From RUG14300 sp964391805 (lineage in GTDB: Bacteria; Bacillota; Clostridia; Christensenellales; CAG-1252): a DNA stretch of 64,000 nucleotides. The stretch is taken from positions 1-64,000 of the forward strand of contig CAYMNK010000007.1 of NCBI GenBank assembly GCA_964391805.1, read 5' to 3'. Below are positions 35,257-44,035 of the stretch, piece by piece. The translations under genes and the position numbers were made by a program. The notes under the pieces are model-generated. The model was not told the DNA's origin. It saw only the letters and a program-made list of their open reading frames with translations, and made no database searches. Position 1 is the first letter of the stretch, and each line of letters opens with the position of its first letter.

Positions 35257-35317
35257 GACCATTATTGTTATGATTTTTTTCATAGGATTTCCTCCGCTTT
35301 ACCTATTTAAAAAGAAT
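35257..35317 (-). pseudogene. 61-bp direct repeat, copy B: duplicated RBS and first nine codons of the lipoprotein gene
   Basis: Perfect copy of 32669-32729. Read on the minus strand it has the GGAGG site and ATG with MKKIITIMV, then runs into island sequence and stops after GPIGSI, a 15-residue remnant. It marks the original junction downstream of the prepilin gene. Confidence 0.85.
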
Positions 35318-35324
35318 TTCCCGA

Positions 35325-35885
35325 TTATTGTCCGTCGGGAGATTCAAAAGTATCGGTGGCAGAAATAAAAGTGCCGAGTAAATAATCGTACTTATATTTT
35401 GCCGTGGTATTGTTTTTTTCAAAGTACCAGCACCCCGAGGCATACATGCGATTATCTCGCGTAAAGCCGAAATACACCACTATAGTGTCCTTCTGCGCAT
35501 ATGCCGTAGTAATGGTATTTCCGTCCTCGGTAAGTCCTGAAGGCGAACCTGAACGGAATATGGTGACGTTACATTGATAATTATATGTATTATCAGTTTC
35601 AAGACATTGACGAATACCAACCCAATTGATTTCGTTGTTTGCCGATACTATATTGTAGCCTGCCACGCTCTTAGCACCCTTGTTATACGCCTCGGCAATA
35701 GCATCCGCCGATTCGAGAATGCTTAGGCAGTATTGCTTATACTTTTCTTTTTCTCTATTATCGGATATGGCACTCATGGACGGCACAATAATAGCCGTTA
35801 ATACAGCCATAACGGCTATGGTAACGACCAACTCGACCATAGTAAAACCTTTTTTATTCTTTTTTGAAAATATCCGCTTGCTCAT
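35325..35885 (-). CDS. Type IV prepilin-like protein
   Basis: 186 residues. A class III signal, NKKGFTMVELVVTIAVMA, has the prepilin peptidase site G13/F14 and the conserved Glu at +5 of the mature protein, then one hydrophobic helix and a globular part of about 150 residues. No other pilus genes (pilB, pilC, pilD) are in the window, so assembly must use machinery elsewhere. I chose the ATG at 35885; upstream there is only a TTG inside the promoter. No Shine-Dalgarno sequence is present, consistent with a leaderless mRNA. Downstream lies the R-M island. Confidence 0.85.
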   Translation of the reverse strand: MSKRIFSKKNKKGFTMVELVVTIAVMAVLTAIIVPSMSAISDNREKEKYKQYCLSILESADAIAEAYNKGAKSVAGYNIVSANNEINWVGIRQCLETDNTYNYQCNVTIFRSGSPSGLTEDGNTITTAYAQKDTIVVYFGFTRDNRMYASGCWYFEKNNTTAKYKYDYLLGTFISATDTFESPDGQ

Positions 35886-35891
35886 ATATTT

Positions 35892-35920
35892 ATAATATAC
35901 TAAAATGAACTTTTTGTCAA
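35892..35920 (-). promoter_or_regulatory. Promoter placed for a leaderless prepilin mRNA
   Basis: Minus strand: TTGACA (35915-35920), 17-bp spacer, TATTAT (35892-35897), then six bases and ATG. Transcription would start at or next to the A of the start codon. Confidence 0.75.
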
Positions 35921-35974
35921 CATCGGATAGCCTCAAGAGCCCTCGTTGAGCCCTTTGTTAATCAAAAAATAACA

Positions 35975-36676
35975 TTACAACCTTTTCTTAAGGTCCGCTA
36001 CCGTCTCACGAGGTACTCTGAAACTATCGTAGCACTTGGAAACAGTTTTATGCAATGCGAATTGATTTAAATTGTCGGAGTTTACCGCTTGCACCGCCTT
36101 TGAGGGCAATTTAATGACCAGTTCGCACATAAGCCATGCAACCGCCATATTAACATAGTATTCTTCGTCTGCTTTAAGGGATATAACCGTATCCATTATA
36201 ATATCGAAATAGTCTTCCTTAATAAATCCGAACAGCAATATAACACCTAAACGTCTGACAAAAGGAAGTGAATCTTTAGTACAAGATACTGCGTAATCGA
36301 GTATGACTTGAGCATTATCCTTTTTAATAGGTAATTTGATAAGATCGATTTCCGCCCAACAATCGGCCGAACCGGCATATTCAGATAATCTCGACAATAA
36401 TTCGTCCGCTTTTTTTATTTTGCATATAAGTATGCCGTTTATAATGCTATTCTCGTAATAATCGTTGAGTTTTAAATCGAGAAAACTCATAAAGTTACCC
36501 TTAGCGATCTCTTTGGCAATACTTCTTAAAATCGGAGTCATTATACCGAGCATCTCTTTGGATGTGTTGATTACTTTACGCGCAAACGGAATTTTATCAG
36601 GATTACTTAGCGTTTTCAGATACTCAACAAACGCCCTTCCATCATCTACCGTCCAATTCTCTTTAATTAAATCCAT
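35975..36676 (-). CDS. DNA alkylation repair (AlkD-like) HEAT-repeat protein
   Basis: 233 residues, all-helical. Segments VEYLKTLSNPDKIPFARKV, CWAEIDLIK, FVRRLGVILLFGFI, YYVNMAVAWLMCEL and SKCYDSFRVPRET match the AlkD/AlkC-like HEAT family, which excises N3/N7-alkylated purines. The Trp/Asp positions expected at the DNA face (W in CWAEID, W in AVAWLM) are present. GAGGAG precedes the ATG. It lies behind the terminator of the starch operon and probably has its own promoter. Some relatives lack glycosylase activity. Confidence 0.85.
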   Translation of the reverse strand: MDLIKENWTVDDGRAFVEYLKTLSNPDKIPFARKVINTSKEMLGIMTPILRSIAKEIAKGNFMSFLDLKLNDYYENSIINGILICKIKKADELLSRLSEYAGSADCWAEIDLIKLPIKKDNAQVILDYAVSCTKDSLPFVRRLGVILLFGFIKEDYFDIIMDTVISLKADEEYYVNMAVAWLMCELVIKLPSKAVQAVNSDNLNQFALHKTVSKCYDSFRVPRETVADLKKRL

Positions 36677-36687
36677 ATTTCTCCTCT

Positions 36688-36725
36688 AAAAAAGATAAGC
36701 GGAACGAACTAATGCCGTTCCGCTT
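36688..36725 (-). terminator. Terminator of the starch operon
   Basis: AAGCGGAAC pairs with GTTCCGCTT; on the minus strand ATCTTTTTT follows. Confidence 0.85.
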
Positions 36726-36743
36726 AAATAATTTCAGTCGTGA

Positions 36744-38756
36744 TTAGATAACTCTAATATCTCTGTCGCTGTCAACGATACCCAATGCGAAGGGGTTAAT
36801 CGCTACGCTAATATCATCGCCAACGCTTACAGATGAATTGTCGGGTAAGTACATATTAATTTCCTTGCCGTTTACATCGAGAACTGCGAAGGATTCGTTA
36901 CCATAATTCAAGATACTGCATACTTTAGCAGGTAATCCGTCGGAAGCGATTTGAACACCATAGGGCGAGAAGTCTACCGACAAGTTGATATCAAATACCT
37001 TTCTACCTGCAGCGGTGATAAGTTTATCGCTAACGTCCTTAGTTACAGGGAAATAAGTATCCTCTACATTGAGTAAGAAGTTATATAATTTCTTACCTGC
37101 CTTTTCGCCTACAAGACGAGCGGGGAGCACGTTTCTATCAGCTAATGGGTTAACTACAACTTCGTCGTTCTTGAGGAATATAACCTTCTTAAGATCGATA
37201 GAGATATTAACGTTATTCTCGTCATAATCATCGGGTGCTACTGCAAACAATACGTTGCCGTTAACGGAGAGTTCGAAGAGAACTTGTTTATTGATAATCT
37301 CTTTATTGACAATCTTAGCCTTAATCGATTGACCGTCACTTACAGGAAGCAAGGAGTTGAACTCGCTTTGTGCACATGCAGGATGACGTTTAGCCTCGAA
37401 TTTGGGCTCATATTGCACATGCTCGAATACGGGATAATCTACAGGAGCCGACTTGATCGCATCGAAGATGATCGCATTGCTCGGGATCACTACATCATAC
37501 TCACCGTCGGACAATTTAATTGCTTCGGGAAGCTCGATATCGGAACCCAACACCTTAAGTTTACCGCCAACAACTTCACCTTTTAGTTCGTTATTATCGG
37601 GTATTCTCGGTAAGATGGTTTGTTCGCTTTCGGCGTCGAAGAGGTGAATTCTTTCGGGATCGAAGGCAATCTTAATTTCGGAGCCTTTTTCAAAGAAGAG
37701 TCTGGGGTCTGCTTTAACAACCAATCTCTTAGATGCATCGGTGATACTGCTATTTTCGCTTTCGGGATCCAATTCGCAGAACAATTGCTTTTCGCTACCT
37801 AAATCCTCAACTATACCGATATTGAGTCTAATAGTTTGATTGGGATGTGCCTCCACGTATTGAGGATCAACGTGTAGATCTTCGGGACGGATACCCATGA
37901 TAACATCGGTCTTACCGTCAAAATACTTGGATTTAGCCTTAAGGAAGGTCTTAGCGGGAACTACGATCTCTCTATCGTTAGCGAAGGTGATTAGTACGTT
38001 ATCGGCAACCTTCTTAAGCTTAGCGTTAAAGAAGTTCATTTGAGGAGTGCCGATAAATCCTGCTACGAATACGTTGCAAGGATATTTATATAGATTTTGA
38101 GGAGTGTCGATTTGTTGAACATAGCCTAACTTCATTACTACAATTCTGGTACCCATGGTCATAGCCTCGACTTGGTCGTGGGTAACATAGATAAATGTGG
38201 TTTGAAGTTTATCGTGAAGCTTACTGATTTCGGTACGCATCTGAGCACGCAATTTAGCGTCCAAGTTAGATAGAGGCTCGTCGAGCAAGAATACCTTAGG
38301 AGAACGTACGATAGCACGGCCTAACGATACACGTTGTCTTTGACCACCGGACAAAGCACGCGGTTTACGGTCGAGATATTGAGCAATATCCAATATTTCA
38401 GCAGCCTCGTTAACCTTACGATCTATTTCGTCTTTGGGAAGCTTCTTGAGTTTTAGTGAGAACTCGAGATTCTCTCTAACAGTCATGTGCGGATACAATG
38501 CATAGTTTTGGAAAACCATTGCAATATTTCTGTCTTTAGGCTCGACGTCGTTGACAACTTCGTCACCGATCATCAATTCGCCTGCAGTAATTTCTTCGAG
38601 TCCCGCGATCATTCTGAGGGTGGTTGATTTACCACAACCGGACGGGCCGACAAAAACGATGAATTCTTTATCATCGATATCCATGTTGAAATCGTTTACG
38701 GCTTTAACATTACCGTCGTAAACTTTATAGATGTGTTTTAAACTTAGACTTGCCAT
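36744..38756 (-). CDS. msmK: Maltodextrin ABC transporter ATPase (MsmK/MalK-like) with extended C-terminus
   Basis: Energy-coupling ATPase for the MalFG permease. Residues 1-240 hold Walker A VGPSGCGKSTT, LSGGQRQRVSLGRA, Walker B VFLLDEPLSNLDA and the switch H in VTHDQVEAM; a TOBE region with the GIRPEDL motif follows to about 370. Typical family members end there, near 365-400 residues; this one continues to 670 with about 300 further residues that look like more OB/TOBE-type repeats (KGEVVGGKL, VKADP, VSVGDDISVAINP). There is no frameshift, and the RBS GGAGGAG and operon position are normal. The extra part could bind regulators or sugars; this is inference. Confidence 0.9.
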   Translation of the reverse strand: MASLSLKHIYKVYDGNVKAVNDFNMDIDDKEFIVFVGPSGCGKSTTLRMIAGLEEITAGELMIGDEVVNDVEPKDRNIAMVFQNYALYPHMTVRENLEFSLKLKKLPKDEIDRKVNEAAEILDIAQYLDRKPRALSGGQRQRVSLGRAIVRSPKVFLLDEPLSNLDAKLRAQMRTEISKLHDKLQTTFIYVTHDQVEAMTMGTRIVVMKLGYVQQIDTPQNLYKYPCNVFVAGFIGTPQMNFFNAKLKKVADNVLITFANDREIVVPAKTFLKAKSKYFDGKTDVIMGIRPEDLHVDPQYVEAHPNQTIRLNIGIVEDLGSEKQLFCELDPESENSSITDASKRLVVKADPRLFFEKGSEIKIAFDPERIHLFDAESEQTILPRIPDNNELKGEVVGGKLKVLGSDIELPEAIKLSDGEYDVVIPSNAIIFDAIKSAPVDYPVFEHVQYEPKFEAKRHPACAQSEFNSLLPVSDGQSIKAKIVNKEIINKQVLFELSVNGNVLFAVAPDDYDENNVNISIDLKKVIFLKNDEVVVNPLADRNVLPARLVGEKAGKKLYNFLLNVEDTYFPVTKDVSDKLITAAGRKVFDINLSVDFSPYGVQIASDGLPAKVCSILNYGNESFAVLDVNGKEINMYLPDNSSVSVGDDISVAINPFALGIVDSDRDIRVI

Positions 38757-38765
38757 AGTCTCCTC

Positions 38766-41615
38766 CTATTTATATTGTACAAGTATATACGAAGAATAAG
38801 CCGGTAGCTCTACTCCATTTGTTACTGTTTTTGTTGAATCGAAGTCGAATGTCGTGCCGTCAGCAATAACAATCCAATCTCCGCTTATATCTATTTTAAC
38901 ACATTCCGCGGTAGGATTCAATAGTATTTTCAATTTTTTATAATTATCTTTTTTACTTTCTCGCGTATATGTATAATAAATACAACCTTTATCGTTACAT
39001 TCGACCACTGCTTTTTGTTCACCGGAAGCAATTGTGGGGAATTTTTTGGTTCTCAACTCGATAAGTCCCTTATACCAGTTATACAACTTAGAGAAATCCT
39101 CTTGTCTGTAATAATCGATAGCGTTTATCTTATCTTGAGCATTGTAGCTATTATGATTGCCGTACTTGGTTCTTGCTATCTCGTCGCCCGCTAACATAAA
39201 TGCCGAACCGCGAGAAGTCATTACCAAGGTCGCAGCCATCATATCCTTTTTCTCAACTATGCTGTTGTATTCGCTGAATACCGTAGGACTCTTATCGCCA
39301 ACAGTGGTGGATATCAACTGATCCCATAATGTATAGTTATCGTGCGCCGTGGCATAAGTAATGGTATGAGCCGAGTCATTATCCGATATACATCCGTTAC
39401 CATCGTAATTAAGGAATAAACCGTTTATACCTGCCATTACTTGGTTAAGAGTATAAGAAGAAGTGTTACCTTGAACATACCCCGAAGAAGGATCATTAGA
39501 ACCTCTTATACCGTTTCTCATACGGTCATTGAACGCCTTAATTCCGTTCAACAAATATAGATTATCAGCATTTGCGCTTATTCCATCCTCAAGTCCTATC
39601 GTACCGCCCGACCAAGGCTCACCATATATGAGTATATTATCTCCGCCCGGAAGTTCGTTTAACGCTGATCTTATTTGATTCATCGTCTCTACATCATGGA
39701 TTGCCATAAGGTCAAAACGGAAGCCGTCTATATGATATTCGTCTGCCCAGTAAACGACAGAGTCGATCATATACTTACGGAACATCGCTCTCTCGGATGC
39801 CGTTTCGTTACTACATCCTGCACCGTCCGAAAGATTATACAATCCTAATGAATTGGTTGTCCAAGCTTTCTTACCAAACGTTCCCGTAGCGTCACTCAAC
39901 GCTTGACGATAGTAATATCCCGGTACCGTCTGTTCGAAATAACTATCCGACGTATAGGTGTGGTTATATACAACGTCCATGATTACGCCTATACCCGCCT
40001 CGTGAAGAGCTTGTACCATCTGTTTAAACTCATTAATTCTAACCTCTCCGTCCTCTGCATTGGTAGCGTAACTACCTTCGGGAACGTTGTAGTTTTTAGG
40101 ATCGTAACCCCAGTTTTGCTTGGTCTTATAATCGGTATTATTGTTATACTCCTCATCAACCGTTGCAAAATCGTACACGGGATTGAGATGCACGTAATTG
40201 ACGCCTAAATCCTTTAGATAACTGATACCTGTTTTGATGGTGTCATCACCTTTGATGTGGGTATCTTGTTCGGTAAATGCAAGATATTTACCCTTATAGG
40301 TGATACCATTATCCGCAGCGATGGAAAAATCTCTAACGTGTATTTCCCAAATTACAGCATTAGGAGAATTGTTTTCTCTGATTTCAACAGCTCTTTCGAG
40401 ATCTTCATCCCATCCGTCCGGATCGGTAGAATCGAGGTCGCAAACCATACCTCTGTTGCCGTTAACGCCGACGGCGGTGGCATATACGTCGACAACCTCT
40501 TTTTCTTCGCCCTCTACATAGTTGGTATAGGTGTAGTAAACGCCGTTTAAGTCTCCGTCAACGGTAACTTCCCATACACCCTTTGATGTTTTAACCATAT
40601 CAACCGCAGGGCTATATAGCGAAGTGTTGAGTTCGTTGCCCGACTTATATAGATTGACTTTAACATTGGTAGATATCGGTGCCCATAATCTAAAGGTTGT
40701 ACTATCCTTAGAATATATTGCGCCTAACTCGATATCTCTATCGGGCACACATTCGTTTTGGAACTTATCGGAAAGATATAATCTCGTTTTGATACAACTG
40801 GTGCGGAATACCGAAACGTCTTTGATATACACTTGATAGTCGGCATGCCAATCGAAATCTTTTTCCATATTAAGTCCCGTTATCTTACCGCTCAAACCGT
40901 CGGCAGAAAGTTCACTCACGTGAAGATTCTCTTTATAAACTTCTCCACCCAATCCGCCTTCGAGGTCGGTATCCTTGTACAACTGAATGACGGTGTCTTT
41001 GGTAATTGCCTTGGTGGTCTGAATCAACAAAGTATCGAAGTCGTCAAACTTAGCGGATTGAACCCTTTCGAATGCCGATTTTGCTTCTTCGAGCGATGTG
41101 TAGTTGGTCTTATCACCTGCGATAATCCAAACGTGATATTCGTTATTGGAATCGAATTCAATGGATAAATAACGGTCAGATGATAGGTCCTTACCGGTGT
41201 TACCACACCAATATGGAGTCAAATAACCGAGGTTATCGGTATAAGATCTAACCATTATCAAACCAAGCTTCTTGCCCTGTTTGACCGCCGCGGTCTCTAT
41301 CGCATTAAGTTGTATTCTAAAGATTCTTCCGTTGTTAACTACGCCGTCAACTTCGCGCGAAAAATCTTCGTCTATCTCTTGATCGGATGATGACGTTCCG
41401 CTCTCTACCACCTTACCGGAGTCGATCCAGTAATACGAACCCCATCTAACGTCCGATTGACCGTTCCATTCGCTATATGTGTATTCGTTATCGCCGTTAT
41501 AGAAGTGAACGACAACCTTGCCGTTGCTGTCTGCCAAAGACATTATAGAACTTATAGGCAGTAGCATTACGACCATTATTATAACCATTAATAAAGCTAT
41601 TATTTTTCTTTTCAT
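38766..41615 (-). CDS. pulA: Secreted type I pullulanase (GH13)
   Basis: Cleaves alpha-1,6 branch links in amylopectin and pullulan. 949 residues. A signal peptide (about 1-28, no lipobox) is followed by a CBM41-like N-terminal region, a CBM48-like domain (about 290-380) and a GH13 barrel: NWGYDP of type I pullulanases (about 501-506), GVIMDVVYNH (region I), DGFRFDLMA with the nucleophile (D635), LIYGEPW (E666) and TYATAHDNYTLWD (region IV). I chose the ATG at 41615 with AAGGAG 5 nt before it; a GTG two codons earlier overlaps that site. It lies between malG and msmK, with 9-bp spacing to msmK. Confidence 0.93.
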   Translation of the reverse strand: MKRKIIALLMVIIMVVMLLPISSIMSLADSNGKVVVHFYNGDNEYTYSEWNGQSDVRWGSYYWIDSGKVVESGTSSSDQEIDEDFSREVDGVVNNGRIFRIQLNAIETAAVKQGKKLGLIMVRSYTDNLGYLTPYWCGNTGKDLSSDRYLSIEFDSNNEYHVWIIAGDKTNYTSLEEAKSAFERVQSAKFDDFDTLLIQTTKAITKDTVIQLYKDTDLEGGLGGEVYKENLHVSELSADGLSGKITGLNMEKDFDWHADYQVYIKDVSVFRTSCIKTRLYLSDKFQNECVPDRDIELGAIYSKDSTTFRLWAPISTNVKVNLYKSGNELNTSLYSPAVDMVKTSKGVWEVTVDGDLNGVYYTYTNYVEGEEKEVVDVYATAVGVNGNRGMVCDLDSTDPDGWDEDLERAVEIRENNSPNAVIWEIHVRDFSIAADNGITYKGKYLAFTEQDTHIKGDDTIKTGISYLKDLGVNYVHLNPVYDFATVDEEYNNNTDYKTKQNWGYDPKNYNVPEGSYATNAEDGEVRINEFKQMVQALHEAGIGVIMDVVYNHTYTSDSYFEQTVPGYYYRQALSDATGTFGKKAWTTNSLGLYNLSDGAGCSNETASERAMFRKYMIDSVVYWADEYHIDGFRFDLMAIHDVETMNQIRSALNELPGGDNILIYGEPWSGGTIGLEDGISANADNLYLLNGIKAFNDRMRNGIRGSNDPSSGYVQGNTSSYTLNQVMAGINGLFLNYDGNGCISDNDSAHTITYATAHDNYTLWDQLISTTVGDKSPTVFSEYNSIVEKKDMMAATLVMTSRGSAFMLAGDEIARTKYGNHNSYNAQDKINAIDYYRQEDFSKLYNWYKGLIELRTKKFPTIASGEQKAVVECNDKGCIYYTYTRESKKDNYKKLKILLNPTAECVKIDISGDWIVIADGTTFDFDSTKTVTNGVELPAYSSYILVQYK

Positions 41616-41624
41616 ATTCACTCC

Positions 41625-42515
41625 TTAGCCCTTTACGGCACCGCCCGTGATTCCCTCTACAAAGTATTTTTGTAGACATAGGAACAAAATCGTGATAGGT
41701 ACTGCGATCAACACGGCACCAGCCATAAACATATTGTATTGAGATGAAATATTTTCATCGGTAAGCATATTGTATAGACCTACAGCTACAGTCCAAGCTT
41801 CTTCCTTAGTTCCCAATAGGTAACTCGAGAAAATGAAGTCGCCCCAAGGTCCTAAGAAACTCATCAATGCGGTATACACTATGATAGGCTTGGATAGTGG
41901 CAATATAATCTTAACGAATATTTGAGAACTTGTCGCTCCGTCTATTCTTGCCGCCTCGTCAAGCGATTTAGATACCGTATCGAAGAAACCCTTGGATACA
42001 TAGTAATTTAAGCCTGCAGAGCCCGAATAAACCAAGATAAGCGCAAATATCAAACCCGCAGTAGTTGCATTAGCACCTGCAAGATTTACCGATGAGAAGA
42101 TATGATATATTGCAGCCATTGACATGAATCCCGGGAACATACCGAGTATCATGGCAAGACTGGATATCGTCTTACGCGATTTAAAGCGGAATCTACTCAT
42201 TACGTATGCCATTGCTATCGTGAAGAATGTAGATAGGAATAAGCACACACATGCTATCAATAAAGTATTTAGATACCAATCTTTGTAATTTGTTTGGGTA
42301 AACAGTGCTTTATACCAATTGAAGCTATACGAAGTTGGCAATAAATGCTCGCTCTTGTAACTTCCTTCGGGTCCCGCAAAGGACTGTATTATCAACCAAA
42401 TTAGAGGTATTATCCATATAATAGATAATATAGTGAGGACGGTATAAGCAGCGGTTTTGCTTATGGTCTTCCTTGTTTTCATGCTCGAGTTTTTCTTTTT
42501 TGCTACTGCGCTCAT
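41625..42515 (-). CDS. malG: Maltodextrin ABC transporter permease MalG
   Basis: 296 residues, six membrane helices, with the EAA loop DEAARIDGATSSQIFVKIIL for docking of the ATPase. Pairs with MalF to form the pore. The start codon overlaps the malF stop (TAATG), with GGAGG about 9 nt upstream; the two proteins are translationally coupled. C-terminal FVEGITGGAVKG is typical of the family. Confidence 0.93.
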   Translation of the reverse strand: MSAVAKKKNSSMKTRKTISKTAAYTVLTILSIIWIIPLIWLIIQSFAGPEGSYKSEHLLPTSYSFNWYKALFTQTNYKDWYLNTLLIACVCLFLSTFFTIAMAYVMSRFRFKSRKTISSLAMILGMFPGFMSMAAIYHIFSSVNLAGANATTAGLIFALILVYSGSAGLNYYVSKGFFDTVSKSLDEAARIDGATSSQIFVKIILPLSKPIIVYTALMSFLGPWGDFIFSSYLLGTKEEAWTVAVGLYNMLTDENISSQYNMFMAGAVLIAVPITILFLCLQKYFVEGITGGAVKG

Positions 42516-44020
42516 TATTGGAAGTCCTCCTCATTTTTAGATGCCGACGAATGTCTATATGTTATCAACGATACAACTGAACATACTACGAAGGTCAATA
42601 TACCCAAGCAGGATGCCAACTTGTAGTTTTGTAAGTCGTTGGTGACCGAATACAGCCAGGTTACCAATAGAGAGGTACCGCCTGCCGATTCGCTGTATAC
42701 ACCGAACGGTCCGCCACCCGTAAGTAGGTAGATAACGTTAAAATTGTTGATATTGCCGATAAACTGTGTAATTAAGTATGGACCTGTGACGAACATTATG
42801 TACGGAAGTGTTATTTTCCTAAACATGGTAAGTTTACCTGCACCGTCTATTCTTGCAGATTCGTATAGGTCTGCGGGGATATTCATCAAAATACCCGAAG
42901 TGATAAGCATGCTATACGGCACACCTACCCAAAGGTTGACAAGAATTACAACTAATCTTGCAAGGTTTGTATCGCCGAAAACGTTGATTCTGTCACCGCC
43001 TGCCGAAACTATTAAGTTCATTATAGGTCCGTATTCACCCAACAAGGTACGCATCAACAGCAACGACACGAATTGGGGTATCGCTATGGTCAATACGAAG
43101 AAGGTACGCCATATCTTTTGTCCCTTGATATCTTTCTTGTTGATAAGCAATGCAAGTGCAACTCCCAAGAAGTAGTTAAGGAAGGTTGCACATAGCGCCC
43201 AAACAAGAGTCCAACCCAATACGGGGAAGAAGGTTGACGCCAATCCGGTACTACCTACTAACTGACCGAAGTTTTTGAAACCTACCCAGTCGAAACCGGT
43301 TGCAGCCGAGTGAGAACGGTCAAAACTTGTGAACGCAATAAGTATCATAAATATCAACGGCAAAATGGTGAAAATAATTACACCGATAAGGGAAACCGTC
43401 AATAATACGATATAAAACTTATTATCGAACAACTCTTTCAAATCGTCTTTGAAAGAAGCAGGCGTTTTACCGACTACCGAATCTTGATAGTTTGTGTAGG
43501 CGCTACGGATATTCATGAAATATACCACGATAAACGCCGAAATCACCATAATGGCAACTACACCGTACAACAAGCACAGCATGGAGTTATCGCCATCCAT
43601 AGAAACAACTTGGCCGGTTACTATATCGGTTACCGAATAGGAGAAATTCGTTCCCAATGTAAAGAAACCCGTCAACGCACCCGCACCGTTAAATATCATA
43701 TAGAATATGAATAACAATTCGATGCCGAGATATGCGATTCCCTTAGCAATTTGACCGTGAGCGAAGGCACCCGAACCCATAAATAGGAAGGATAGTTTGA
43801 CTCCAATATCGCCTTTTTTGAAATAAGTGACATATTTGACGACCCAATCACGAATAGATCGCCCTATATTCACGGCAAGTTTTTTGAGATTTCCCGGGAG
43901 ATTTTTGAAGAACTCGACAGTCTTGTCTTTGAGTTTGACAAAGAATGCCTTGAGCCCCTCAAGAAGTCTTAGGAAAAATTCTCTCAGACTTGTAGATAAT
44001 TTAGTGAAAAATTCTCTCAT
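42515..44020 (-). CDS. malF: Maltodextrin ABC transporter permease MalF
   Basis: 501 residues. The permease core is C-terminal (from about 195), with ESARIDGAGKLTMFRKITLP as the EAA loop. Before it there are two additional helices with an external loop (about 78-180). The first ~70 residues form amphipathic, highly charged helices with an internal repeat (REFFTKL, REFFLRL, KAFFVKL, VEFFKNL), an extension I do not know from other MalF proteins. GGGAG precedes the ATG. It sits 15 bp after malE and overlaps malG. Confidence 0.92.
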   Translation of the reverse strand: MREFFTKLSTSLREFFLRLLEGLKAFFVKLKDKTVEFFKNLPGNLKKLAVNIGRSIRDWVVKYVTYFKKGDIGVKLSFLFMGSGAFAHGQIAKGIAYLGIELLFIFYMIFNGAGALTGFFTLGTNFSYSVTDIVTGQVVSMDGDNSMLCLLYGVVAIMVISAFIVVYFMNIRSAYTNYQDSVVGKTPASFKDDLKELFDNKFYIVLLTVSLIGVIIFTILPLIFMILIAFTSFDRSHSAATGFDWVGFKNFGQLVGSTGLASTFFPVLGWTLVWALCATFLNYFLGVALALLINKKDIKGQKIWRTFFVLTIAIPQFVSLLLMRTLLGEYGPIMNLIVSAGGDRINVFGDTNLARLVVILVNLWVGVPYSMLITSGILMNIPADLYESARIDGAGKLTMFRKITLPYIMFVTGPYLITQFIGNINNFNVIYLLTGGGPFGVYSESAGGTSLLVTWLYSVTNDLQNYKLASCLGILTFVVCSVVSLITYRHSSASKNEEDFQ

Positions 44021-44035
44021 AAATACTCCCTCGAA

